Shown here piece after piece: positions 35,701 to 43,487 of a stretch of 64,000 nt of DNA (within the stretch, counting starts at the first letter, position 1; each line of letters starts with the position of its first letter). The DNA is from Leadbetterella sp. (GTDB lineage: Bacteria > Bacteroidota > Bacteroidia > Cytophagales > Spirosomataceae): the NCBI GenBank assembly GCA_019638185.1, contig JAHBUH010000006.1, positions 124,001 to 188,000 on the forward strand, read 5' to 3'. A model generated the notes under the pieces. It searched no databases, was not told the DNA's origin, and saw nothing but the letters and a program-made list of their open reading frames with translations. A program made the translations under genes and the position numbers.

Positions 35701-36760
35701 GCAGAATACGGGCTACGGCATAGGCCTGGCCCTGTCTAAGAACATCGTGGAGCTGCATAAGGGACGCATTTCAGTAGAAAGCATCCCCGCCACGGAAGAA
35801 GATGAGGGCCGGACCGTCTTTACGGTGATCCTTCCTAAAAATGCCTCTATCCCGGCTACTTCGCCGCCACCACCGGAGGTGTCCAGCCCGCTTAGTGAAC
35901 CGGTAGAAGTGGTGGCTCCGCCCGAAACGGGTACCCGGTTTAAAGGCTCCACCGTGCTGGTGGTGGAAGATAACGCTGAGCTCTGCCGGATGATTGTAGA
36001 CGAATTTTCTGCCGTTTACCGGGTCATTACCGCTGCAAACGGCCGGGAAGCCTGGGAAGCCGCTACGGCGGAGATCCCCGAGCTGATCATTTCGGATGTG
36101 ATGATGCCGGAAATGGACGGCTATGCGCTGTGTGAAAAAATCAGGACCGACGACCGCACCAGCCACATTCCCCTGATCCTGCTTACGGCAAAAAGTACCC
36201 GGAATGCCCAGATAGAAGGGCTCCAGCACGGAGCAGATCTTTACCTGACCAAGCCTTTCAGCACCCGGGTGCTCAGCCTGAGCGTGCGGAACCTGCTGGC
36301 CGCGCGCGACCGCATCCGCCAGAAAACCACCAAGGAGCTGGCCCGTCTGCATGTGAGCCCGACCCCGGCTGAGACCCCGGCAGCTTCTCCCGATGACGCC
36401 TTCCTGGAAAAGGTGACCCGGATCATTGACCAGCACCTGGATGACGTGGATTTCGGGGTGGAGAAACTGGCCCGCGAGGTGGGTATGAGCGTGCCCGTAC
36501 TGTATAAAAAGCTCAGGGCACTGACCAATATGTCTGTGAATGAGGTGGTGAAGGTGTACCGCTTCCGGAAAGCGGCCGGACTGCTGGCGCAGAAGCAGCT
36601 CAGCATCAGCGAGGTGGCTTCTGCCGTAGGCTATGACGACAGGAAGTATTTCAGTAAGGAGTTTAAGAAATATTTCGGGGTGGCACCCAGCGACTTCGCC
36701 GTTACCCCTTCCGGCACGGAAATGAAGATCGAAGAAACAGATCCTTATTTGAGTTCGTAA
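32768..36760 (+). CDS. hybrid two-component system regulator of the polysaccharide-utilisation locus
   Basis: The 1330-residue protein joins sensor, kinase, receiver and DNA-binding output. A signal peptide is followed by about fourteen Reg_prop propeller repeats (WIGTTDGLCRYDG type, about 30-690), a Y_Y_Y domain (about 690-760), a transmembrane helix (about 768-788), a HisKA domain with ASHEIRTHLTLI, a HATPase domain (VTDNGRGI), a receiver (VVEDNAEL, phosphoacceptor Asp in IISDVMMPEMDGY) and an AraC-type helix-turn-helix (ISEVASAVGYDDRKYFSKEFKKYFG). It would sense an oligosaccharide in the periplasm and activate the divergent susC operon. The usual Pro after the H-box (HExRTPL) is His here. 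Its 3' end overlaps the convergent membrane-protein gene by 16 bp. Confidence 0.93.
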   Translation: MVFLLRCLLLGCFLTGATRAVSQQKLFRHFSVADGLPNYSAISIIQDHTGFMWIGTTDGLCRYDGLRFKVYRYDVNDSSSLSSGHINTLWTGADGTLWVGTSGGLDKYDPERDRFQRIHLRGKPVTSIFRIFEDSRGMTWVGTENGLFTIPKGGEAAPFAGPITGNMVRGIFEDRLGRMWIGTDQGLNCLERSGGGYRVTYFKPFPGRRDNVVTSIMEDDRQTLWVGMQNLGLCAFNPETRTFTHYTTSTGLVNDHIRCITPDRTGNLWVGTQEGISILDPIRRTFRNVARIPGDETSLSQNSIFTIFKDRLGSMWVGTFFGGVNISYAYNTTFGVIKDDNRQNSISNNVVSSIVDDGKGNLWIGTEGGGLNYFNRATRTFSYYKHEPQKALSLRSNLIKMIYKDTDGNIWVGTHGGGLNVLPPGGRSFGEGLVNLPAPTPKIVTEVTSATDDGAGNLWVATNTALFIFKREGTRLTGERKVDIVSRVYPQKYLFRDSGNTIWVFGSRGVSAIREGRAREVDSTLLINCFAENRMGELWGGTTGDGVVRYDGVKFIKYTNAFFKEAAVVGILCGEDQDLWLSTNKGLVHFFPETGVYRVYTRDDGIAGDEFNYNSYFRSADGYFYFGGYNGLTYFRPADILNNLHKAPLVFTRLRQHSGEEGSGFTEENITRRPGIRMRYDKNTFTVDFALLNYIKSQKNLYHYQLEDYDKTWKETSDGSATYTNLPPGTYRLLVRGANNDGVWSDVKTLEITITPPFWLTWWAYCFYILLAGGMVFVIARFFFLRALLKKEDELHQAKLNFFTNASHEIRTHLTLIMVPVERLLKESTSGDFVHQQLSLVKANTNRLLNLVRELMDFRKAETNHLQLFSRRQDLVPFLREIGQSFRETALASHIDMSFTHNEEVIPVNFDEKQLEKVFFNLLANAIKFTPENGRIALSAEARKDDVVIKVTDNGRGIAPQYLPRLFTNFFQVADHGMQNTGYGIGLALSKNIVELHKGRISVESIPATEEDEGRTVFTVILPKNASIPATSPPPPEVSSPLSEPVEVVAPPETGTRFKGSTVLVVEDNAELCRMIVDEFSAVYRVITAANGREAWEAATAEIPELIISDVMMPEMDGYALCEKIRTDDRTSHIPLILLTAKSTRNAQIEGLQHGADLYLTKPFSTRVLSLSVRNLLAARDRIRQKTTKELARLHVSPTPAETPAASPDDAFLEKVTRIIDQHLDDVDFGVEKLAREVGMSVPVLYKKLRALTNMSVNEVVKVYRFRKAAGLLAQKQLSISEVASAVGYDDRKYFSKEFKKYFGVAPSDFAVTPSGTEMKIEETDPYLSS

Positions 36761-38142
36761 GTGTTTTTACCGGTTTTTTTATACTTCCGGGCCAGCCCGG
36801 GAATATGCGCAAAGACCTGGGGCATTACGCCCTCTTCGTCAATGATCACTTGGGGCATGTCTTTGGTGAAATTATTGTAAATGTTAGAGATGCTGAGGTA
36901 ATTATCCGGGTTCTCAAAATCGCGGCGGGCCAGGTTCCAGCTCAGGTAGCCGGTGGCCATGTCATTAGAGCGGTAGGCATCAATGTTCCGGCCGGTAATA
37001 AAAATTCTTTTGCCGTTATAGTCGGGGACCGTCTCACTTACCCGGTAATCTGCCAGCAGCCGGGCTGAAACGCCGAAAATATTTTTGGCACCCAGGTAGG
37101 AAATAAAGATCAGTGTACTGAAAAACAGCAGGAAGACCACTTCCGGTACAAAAAGCTTTTTGGAATGTACAAAGAAGCCGGCGCAGTAGAAGGCCAGGGG
37201 AATAATGAAATAAACCAGGTTAGAAGGCAGGTATTTCCCGGAAAGCAGGAAGGCCAGGAGCGCAAAAATACCCAGGATCAGGAGAGCCTGGTGCGAGCGG
37301 TTCTGGAAACTGTTATAACGATGCCCGCGCAGCACCTTGGCCACACCCAGTAGCGAGAGCACCACCGGTAGCGTATAAACAATAAGGATGTCACGGATAT
37401 TCAGCAGGGTGACTTTCACAAAACTGTTCAGGTTCAGCAGCCATACCTGGGTGAAATCAGCACCCATGTCATTGAAATAGAAGAAAATAAACATGAAAAA
37501 CAGGGGCAGGAGGAAGGCGAGGATCACCATAAAAGCCTGCCGGATGTTAATACCGGTATACAAAAACAGGGTGAGTATGGCCCAGAGGATAAACACAAAG
37601 GCCGGGTGGTGAAAAAGGGTGGCCAGGCCAAAGAAAATGCCGGTTTCAAAGACGTCGTCCCCCACGCCGTCGCGCTTCTCGATCTGGCTCAGTACGGAAT
37701 TTACCCCCAGCAGCACAAAGGTGTTAGCCAGGAGGGAAGGCGAAAGCTTCATGAGGTCAAACGAAATGCTCATGAGCACCACGTACAGCAGCGCACCGAT
37801 GTAATTCTTCTCGTTAAACAGGTTCCGCTTATTGATCATGAAATTCAGCAACAGGGCCTGAAGGTAAACCACACCGGCTGCAATCACCTGGTATACCATC
37901 TGGCTGTGGCCGAAAGTGGCGTCTATCAGCTGGTAGAAATAGGAAGACAGGGGCGCCACCTGGGTCAGTACCTCGTTATACAGGAAGAGATCTTCATTCA
38001 GCTTACGGCCTATCAGCATCCACTCCAGTTCAGTGGACAGCAGCGGAAGCTGGGGCGAAAAAAACAGCATCCGGATGGCCATAATGATGATCAGAATGGA
38101 CAGGGTCTGGAAAACGGAATAGATTCTGAAGAAGGTTAACAA
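36745..38142 (-). CDS. polytopic membrane protein (DUF6427-like)
   Basis: The 465-residue protein has about ten to twelve hydrophobic helices in its first 380 residues (for example FQTLSILIIIMAIRMLFF and a long run near AFMVILAFLLPLFFMFIFFYF). A soluble C-terminal region of about 100 residues includes KRIFITGRNIDAYRSND. It resembles Bacteroidota DUF6427 membrane proteins, but recognition is not firm and no function is assigned. It is convergent with the hybrid regulator (16-bp 3' overlap) and divergent from rbfA. Confidence 0.6.
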   Translation of the reverse strand: MLTFFRIYSVFQTLSILIIIMAIRMLFFSPQLPLLSTELEWMLIGRKLNEDLFLYNEVLTQVAPLSSYFYQLIDATFGHSQMVYQVIAAGVVYLQALLLNFMINKRNLFNEKNYIGALLYVVLMSISFDLMKLSPSLLANTFVLLGVNSVLSQIEKRDGVGDDVFETGIFFGLATLFHHPAFVFILWAILTLFLYTGINIRQAFMVILAFLLPLFFMFIFFYFNDMGADFTQVWLLNLNSFVKVTLLNIRDILIVYTLPVVLSLLGVAKVLRGHRYNSFQNRSHQALLILGIFALLAFLLSGKYLPSNLVYFIIPLAFYCAGFFVHSKKLFVPEVVFLLFFSTLIFISYLGAKNIFGVSARLLADYRVSETVPDYNGKRIFITGRNIDAYRSNDMATGYLSWNLARRDFENPDNYLSISNIYNNFTKDMPQVIIDEEGVMPQVFAHIPGLARKYKKTGKNTYELK

Positions 38143-38295
38143 GGTACGCTCGGCATTTTTTATGCAAAAATATGCTTCCTTTCATGCTTAAACCAAAAAA
38201 TAGCCGGATATTTGTAAATTAAAGCACATAACCGCCATTTTCTGCTACAGGAGGTCTTAACTGCTTGAAACAATGGGAATTTACAGTATATAAAT

Positions 38296-38661
38296 ATGGA
38301 AAGTAAGCGGCAAAGACAGGTGGGAAAGCTGATCCAAAAGGATCTGGGCGATATATTCCAGCGGGAATTCAGGGGTTTGTTTGCCGGTAATTTTGTAACC
38401 ATTACCGATGTGAAGGTATCCCCTGACCTGAGTGTGGCCAAAGTATACCTGAGCTTTCTGAAGACGCATAACCGGGAAGCTATCCTGGATGAGATCCGGG
38501 AGAATACCAAAAAGATCCGGGGGCTGTTTGGCGGCATGGCCGGGAAACAGCTGCGCATTATCCCTAATTTCAGTTTCTTTATTGACGACACGGCCGAATA
38601 TGCCCAAAAGATAGAGCAATTATTTGCCAATATCCATATTCCGCCTGCTGAGGAAGAATGA
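38296..38661 (+). CDS. rbfA: ribosome-binding factor A
   Basis: RbfA binds the 30S subunit during late maturation and cold adaptation and is needed for 16S rRNA 5'-end processing. The 121-residue protein has the family length and pattern: RQRQVGKLIQKDLGDIF at the start, VSPDLSVAKVYLSFL in the KH-like fold and RIIPNFSFFIDDTAEYAQKIEQL at the end. The next gene starts 4 bp before its stop, an arrangement common in Bacteroidota. Confidence 0.93.
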   Translation: MESKRQRQVGKLIQKDLGDIFQREFRGLFAGNFVTITDVKVSPDLSVAKVYLSFLKTHNREAILDEIRENTKKIRGLFGGMAGKQLRIIPNFSFFIDDTAEYAQKIEQLFANIHIPPAEEE

Positions 38662-39872
38662 ATCTGCCGTTTTTTATAGCGCGAAAATATTTCCTCTCCA
38701 GGAAAAAGCGAAGTTTCATTAACTTCATTTCCCTGATCTCTATGCTGGGCGTGGGGATAGGCCTTTCGGCGCTTATCGTTATTCTTTCAGTGTTTAACGG
38801 CCTGGAAGACCTGAATCGGCAGATCTTTAAGTCGTTTGATCCCGACCTGAAGATCACGGCAGCATCCGCCAAGAGCTTTCTGCCCGAACCGGCCCTGGTG
38901 CAGGCCATTTCCGCTACGGAAGGAGTGGATTACTGTACCCAGATCTACCAGGACAAGGCCCTGGCTAAAAATGAGAAGGCCCAGTCCATTGTGGATGTGA
39001 AAGGGGTGGACAGCACTTTTGCCCGGAATTCGGAATTCCGGAAATCACTGGCCGGCGGGGAAATGAACCTGTATGTGGGGAACCGCCCGGCGGCATTTAT
39101 CGGCGCCACGGTGTATAACAGCCTGCAGCTGACCCTGAATGATTTCTTCCGGCCCCTGGAGATCCTGTACCCTAAAAACCAGAAGCTTAACGTACTGAAC
39201 CCCGAAGAAAACATTAACCGGGTCACGCTGGAGATCTCAGGTGTTTTTGTGTTGGAGCAACATTACGATAATTTTGTCTACCTTCCCATAGAGGTGATGG
39301 AAGCCCTGAACGATTACCCCGGCCGGCGCACGGCCCTGGAAATCACGCTGAAACCGGGTGCAGATGTGGGGAAAGTGAAGGCGGCCATCGGGAAGCAGCT
39401 GCCTGCGGGCCTGGTGATCCGGGATCGGGATGAGCTGAATGCTTCTTTGCTGAAAGCCATCCGGATTGAGAAGCTGTTTATTTTTATCGGCTTGTTTTTC
39501 GTGGTGGGCATTGCGGCATTTAATATTTTCTATGCCCTGAGTATGCTGGTGCTGGATAAGAAGGATGATATTGCCACGTTATCCGCCATGGGGGCGGATA
39601 AAGTGCTGATCCGGAGGGTATTTTTTACGGAAGGGCTCATTATTTCCGGTGTGGGTATCGGGCTGGGGCTGGGCCTGGGCCTGGGCGTGTGCTGGGCGCA
39701 GATCCGTTACGGGCTGGTGGGACTGGGCATGGAGCATGCCATCACCACGGCCTACCCGGTGCGTGTGATGAGCAGCGATGTGCTGTTTTCGGTGGCGGGA
39801 ATAGTGGTGATCACGCTGCTGGCGTCTTTCATACCTGCCACTAAAGCTGCAAATTTTATGTTAAACAAATGA
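38658..39872 (+). CDS. FtsX/LolE-like ABC transporter permease
   Basis: The 404-residue inner-membrane protein has one N-terminal helix (about 21-45), a large periplasmic MacB-core-like domain (about 48-265) and three C-terminal helices (about 272-300, 320-345 and 372-395). This is the layout of FtsX/LolC/LolE permeases. The start FFIARKYFLSRKKRSFINFISLISMLGVGIG is typical of lipoprotein-releasing permeases. It overlaps rbfA by 4 bp. The cognate ATPase is not adjacent. Confidence 0.88.
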   Translation: MNLPFFIARKYFLSRKKRSFINFISLISMLGVGIGLSALIVILSVFNGLEDLNRQIFKSFDPDLKITAASAKSFLPEPALVQAISATEGVDYCTQIYQDKALAKNEKAQSIVDVKGVDSTFARNSEFRKSLAGGEMNLYVGNRPAAFIGATVYNSLQLTLNDFFRPLEILYPKNQKLNVLNPEENINRVTLEISGVFVLEQHYDNFVYLPIEVMEALNDYPGRRTALEITLKPGADVGKVKAAIGKQLPAGLVIRDRDELNASLLKAIRIEKLFIFIGLFFVVGIAAFNIFYALSMLVLDKKDDIATLSAMGADKVLIRRVFFTEGLIISGVGIGLGLGLGLGVCWAQIRYGLVGLGMEHAITTAYPVRVMSSDVLFSVAGIVVITLLASFIPATKAANFMLNK

Positions 39873-39995
39873 GATACTTAAAAAGTACGCTAACTGCGGC
39901 GTTGTTTCGGAATTCGGCCTCATCCTCAACGCCTTGAATTTGTCACATTTTTTAAGCATTTCCCCGGGCCATAAAGAACGAATGAGTTTATATAA

Positions 39996-42446
39996 ATGAA
40001 AAAACTGTTTTTTTTACTTTTCCTTTCTTCCGTAAGTACCGCACAGGTAAGAACATCGGAAGACCTGAAATTTGACCTGATCCATACCGAGCTGCATGTA
40101 CAGCCGAAATGGGCCGATCAGACCCTGGAAGGGCGGGCCATGCTGACCCTGAAGCCGTATTTTTACCCGCAGAAAACCCTGAAGCTGAACGCCCGGGAAA
40201 TGCAGGTGAAATCTGTTACTATGGGAAAACAGGCCCTGAAATACGAAAATGACGGCCGCTACCTCACCATAGCGCTGGATAAAGAATACCAGGCAAAAGA
40301 CACGCTAAAGATAGAGATCGTTTACCTGGCCCAGCCCGAAAAGATCCGGGAAGAAGAGGGCGAGGAGAACAAAAGCGAGAAAGGCTTGTTTTTTATAAAC
40401 CCTCTCGGGAAGATCAAAGGCCTGCCCACCCAGTTCTGGACCCAGGGCGAGACCCAGTGCAACAGCGCCTGGTTTCCTACCCTGGATGCCCCGAACCAGA
40501 ATCACACCCAGGACATTTACATTACGCTGGAGAAGAAATATACCACCCTGTCTAACGGGCTGCTGGTTTCCAGTACGGACAAGCCTAACGGCCTGAAAAC
40601 CGACCACTGGGCTCAGAACCTGCCCCATGCGGTGTACCTGACCATGATAGCCGCCGGTGATTTTGTGAAGGTGACGGATCCCAACTTCAAACGTTTTGAG
40701 GTAAGTTATTACATGGAACCCGAATACGCGCCTTACGCAGGCGGGATTTTTGGCCGGACCCCGGAGATGATCCGCTATTTTGAGGAGCTGCTGGGCGTGT
40801 CGTACCCGTGGCAAAAGTATGCGCAGGTGCCCATCCGGAAGTTTATCTCGGGAGCCATGGAAAACACCACGGCCACCACGCATGCCCGTTCGGTATTGAA
40901 AAATAACCACCAGCTGGTAGATGGCCATGATGACGCGGTGATTGCGCATGAGCTTTTCCATCACTGGTTTGGTGATTACGTGACCTGCGAATCCTGGGCT
41001 CAGCTGCCGCTGAATGAGGCTTTTGCCAATTATTCGGAATTTCTGTGGGCTACCCATAAGTACGGTAAAGAGGAGGGCGACTTCGCCTACCTGACTGACC
41101 TCCAGAGCTACCTGGCAGAGGCGGAAGAGAAACGTGTGCCGCTGATCCGTTTTAATTATCACAGCAGTGAAGATATGTTTGATGCCCATTCCTACCAGAA
41201 AGGCGGGCGGGTACTGCATACGCTTCGCCGGGAGGTAGGGGATGAGGCCTTCTTTACGGCCCTGAACCGTTACCTGAAAACCCATGCTTTCCAGACGGCA
41301 GAAGTGGAAGACCTGCGCATGGCTTTTGAGAAGGTGACGGGCCGGGACCTGAAATGGTTTTTTGACCAATGGTTCAAAGGGGCGGGCCATCCGCTGGTGC
41401 GCCTGAGCCGCAAGCTGGAAGATAAGGCGCTTTACCTGACAGCCACCCAGGTGACTGATTCCCTGGGCAATGGCATATTCCGTGCCCAACTGCCGCTGAA
41501 GGTGATAGGCAGTGAAGGCACCCGCGATACCGTGCTGGTACTGAGCCGGGAAACCGAAACTTTCCGGATCCCGGTTCCGGGAGAACTGAAAAACTATATT
41601 GCCAATGCCGATGGTTATTTCCTGGGCGTGGTGCAGGACGATAGGACAGCGGATGAGCTGATCCACCAGTACGAGGTATCACCGGAGGCCTACGCCCGCA
41701 TCATGGCGCTGGAGATGGTGATGTACATGGGCGGGGAGGAGCCTCTGGCCGATAAGAAGACCCGTGACCTGGTGTTTAAAGCGTTAAGTGATAAATTCTG
41801 GCGGATCCGCCAGATGGCCGTACAGCGCTTTAACGATTATGATGGCGATGACTTTCTGCAGGTAGAAAAGGCGCTGGAAAAGGCCATCACCGGGGATGTG
41901 TCGTCCAATGTACGGGCCGATGCCCTGCTGTCGGTACGTAACTTCCAGAACCCGGCCCACGTACAGCTGGCCCGGGAAGCCATGGCCGATACCTCGTATT
42001 CGGTACGGGCTGCAGCGCTGGAGATCCTGCTGGCTAACCAGGCGCCGGAGACAGACAGCCTGGTGGCCGCTTATGAAAATGTAAACGATGGCCAGATCTT
42101 CGGGGTGATCGCCAATTATTTTGTTAGTGCCGAGAAGCCCGGCAAAGCCCAATGGATGATAGACCGCATGCAGCTGATGGAGGGCATGGACCTCTATCAG
42201 TACATGGGGCTGCTGGCCTCTTACCTGGTGATAGGCGAGCCCGCCGAGCTGAGTATGGCGCTGCCGTTTATCCGGGAGACGGCCATCCATGAAAGCACCT
42301 GGTTTTCGCGCATGAGTGCGGTACGGGTACTTTACACGGTGAAAGATCTGTCAGAAGATGCGGCCAAAGCATTTACCGAGGCCGTGGCGGCGGAAAAAGA
42401 CGAAAGACTGATCAACTATTACAAACAGTTTGATGTGGAAAGATAA
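39996..42446 (+). CDS. M1-family zinc aminopeptidase
   Basis: The 816-residue exported peptidase has a signal peptide (about 1-17). The exopeptidase motif GAMEN (at about 285-289) lies in FISGAMENTTATTHARSV, the zinc site HELFHHWFGD at about 316-325 and the third ligand Glu in LPLNEAFANYSEFLW. The C-terminal third (about 570-810) consists of HEAT-like helical repeats. M1 enzymes remove N-terminal amino acids from peptides. The following radical SAM gene starts inside its 3' end, so the two are co-transcribed. Confidence 0.92.
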   Translation: MKKLFFLLFLSSVSTAQVRTSEDLKFDLIHTELHVQPKWADQTLEGRAMLTLKPYFYPQKTLKLNAREMQVKSVTMGKQALKYENDGRYLTIALDKEYQAKDTLKIEIVYLAQPEKIREEEGEENKSEKGLFFINPLGKIKGLPTQFWTQGETQCNSAWFPTLDAPNQNHTQDIYITLEKKYTTLSNGLLVSSTDKPNGLKTDHWAQNLPHAVYLTMIAAGDFVKVTDPNFKRFEVSYYMEPEYAPYAGGIFGRTPEMIRYFEELLGVSYPWQKYAQVPIRKFISGAMENTTATTHARSVLKNNHQLVDGHDDAVIAHELFHHWFGDYVTCESWAQLPLNEAFANYSEFLWATHKYGKEEGDFAYLTDLQSYLAEAEEKRVPLIRFNYHSSEDMFDAHSYQKGGRVLHTLRREVGDEAFFTALNRYLKTHAFQTAEVEDLRMAFEKVTGRDLKWFFDQWFKGAGHPLVRLSRKLEDKALYLTATQVTDSLGNGIFRAQLPLKVIGSEGTRDTVLVLSRETETFRIPVPGELKNYIANADGYFLGVVQDDRTADELIHQYEVSPEAYARIMALEMVMYMGGEEPLADKKTRDLVFKALSDKFWRIRQMAVQRFNDYDGDDFLQVEKALEKAITGDVSSNVRADALLSVRNFQNPAHVQLAREAMADTSYSVRAAALEILLANQAPETDSLVAAYENVNDGQIFGVIANYFVSAEKPGKAQWMIDRMQLMEGMDLYQYMGLLASYLVIGEPAELSMALPFIRETAIHESTWFSRMSAVRVLYTVKDLSEDAAKAFTEAVAAEKDERLINYYKQFDVER

Positions 42447-43446
42447 CCTCAATTTTCTTTCGAAGCTGACATTTAAACGGATCTTCAATGCGTTAGGCCT
42501 GGTCTTTTCCTTTATTTTCTCCCGGGTAAGCCGCTCGCCCGTGAACCATTACATGCCGGTGGCCCTGGCGGTGGAGCCTACCACTTCCTGTAACCTGCGC
42601 TGCCCGGAATGCCCCAGCGGCCTGCGGTCTTTTACCCGGCCTACGGGCATGCTTCGAAAGGAGATGTTTGAGAAGCTGATGGCGGAGATCGGTGATACCC
42701 TGCTGTATCTTACCTTTTATTTTCAGGGAGAGCCCTACCTGCACAAAGATTTCCTGCAAATGGTGAAGATGGCCACGGCCAAAGGCATTTATACCTCTAC
42801 CTCCACCAATGCCCATTATCTGAATTATGAAAATGCGCTGGCTACGGTACGTTCGGGACTGGACCGGCTGATAGTTTCCATTGACGGCACCACCCAGGAA
42901 ATATACCAGCAGTACCGCGTGGGTGGAAAGCTGGATAAGGTGCTGGAAGGCACCCGGAATGTGCTGAAGGCTAAAAAAGAGCTGGGTTCCTCCACCCCCC
43001 ACGTGATCTTCCAGTTCCTGGTGGTGAAGCCTAATGAGCACCAGATGGCTGACGTACGGCGCCTGGCCCGGGAACTGGGCGTGGATGAGCTCCGTTTTAA
43101 AACCGCGCAGATCTACGACTACCAGGAAGGTTCAGACCTTATCCCGGATAATGATCACTACTCGCGGTACCGGAAGGAAGCAGACGGAAAATGGAGCATT
43201 AAGAACCGGCTGATCGACCATTGCTGGAAAATGTGGCATTCGGCCGTGGTAACCTGGGACGGCATCGTGGTACCCTGCTGCTTCGATAAGGATGCAGAAT
43301 ACCGCATGGGCAATGTCTCGGAAGACAGCTTCCGCGATGTATGGTATTCGGAGACGTATAAGGGGTTCCGGCACAGCCTGATCGGGGGGCGGAAGAATAT
43401 AGAGATGTGTAAGAACTGTACCGAAGGTACGAAAATCTGGGGCTAA
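42433..43446 (+). CDS. radical SAM/SPASM-domain protein
   Basis: The ATG at 42433 is used rather than the adjacent upstream TTG; it overlaps the M1 gene by 14 bp. The 337-residue protein has the radical SAM cluster motif CNLRCPECP (about 53-61) for the 4Fe-4S cluster and SAM. The C-terminal SPASM region has Cys-rich VPCCFDKD and MCKNCTEG segments for auxiliary clusters. Substrates of SPASM proteins include peptides and proteins, but nothing here identifies the target. The long hydrophobic-basic N-terminus (about 5-45) before the cluster is notable. Confidence 0.88.
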   Translation: MWKDNLNFLSKLTFKRIFNALGLVFSFIFSRVSRSPVNHYMPVALAVEPTTSCNLRCPECPSGLRSFTRPTGMLRKEMFEKLMAEIGDTLLYLTFYFQGEPYLHKDFLQMVKMATAKGIYTSTSTNAHYLNYENALATVRSGLDRLIVSIDGTTQEIYQQYRVGGKLDKVLEGTRNVLKAKKELGSSTPHVIFQFLVVKPNEHQMADVRRLARELGVDELRFKTAQIYDYQEGSDLIPDNDHYSRYRKEADGKWSIKNRLIDHCWKMWHSAVVTWDGIVVPCCFDKDAEYRMGNVSEDSFRDVWYSETYKGFRHSLIGGRKNIEMCKNCTEGTKIWG

Positions 43447-43452
43447 AAATAG

Positions 43453-43479
43453 TTGGGCGCCGCCGGAGGCGGCGCCCAA
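43453..43479. terminator. bidirectional terminator, 12-bp GC-rich stem
   Basis: TTGGGCGCCGCC (43453-43464) and GGCGGCGCCCAA (43468-43479) are perfect complements with a GGA triloop, between the convergent radical SAM and recQ genes. A-rich and T-rich runs flank it on either side. Confidence 0.85.
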
Positions 43480-43487
43480 ACTCAATT

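Noticed and set aside
40305..41666. 453-residue minus-strand ORF inside the M1 peptidase gene
   Set aside because: It is antisense to a gene with clear zinc-peptidase motifs, and its composition is typical of shadow frames in this genome.
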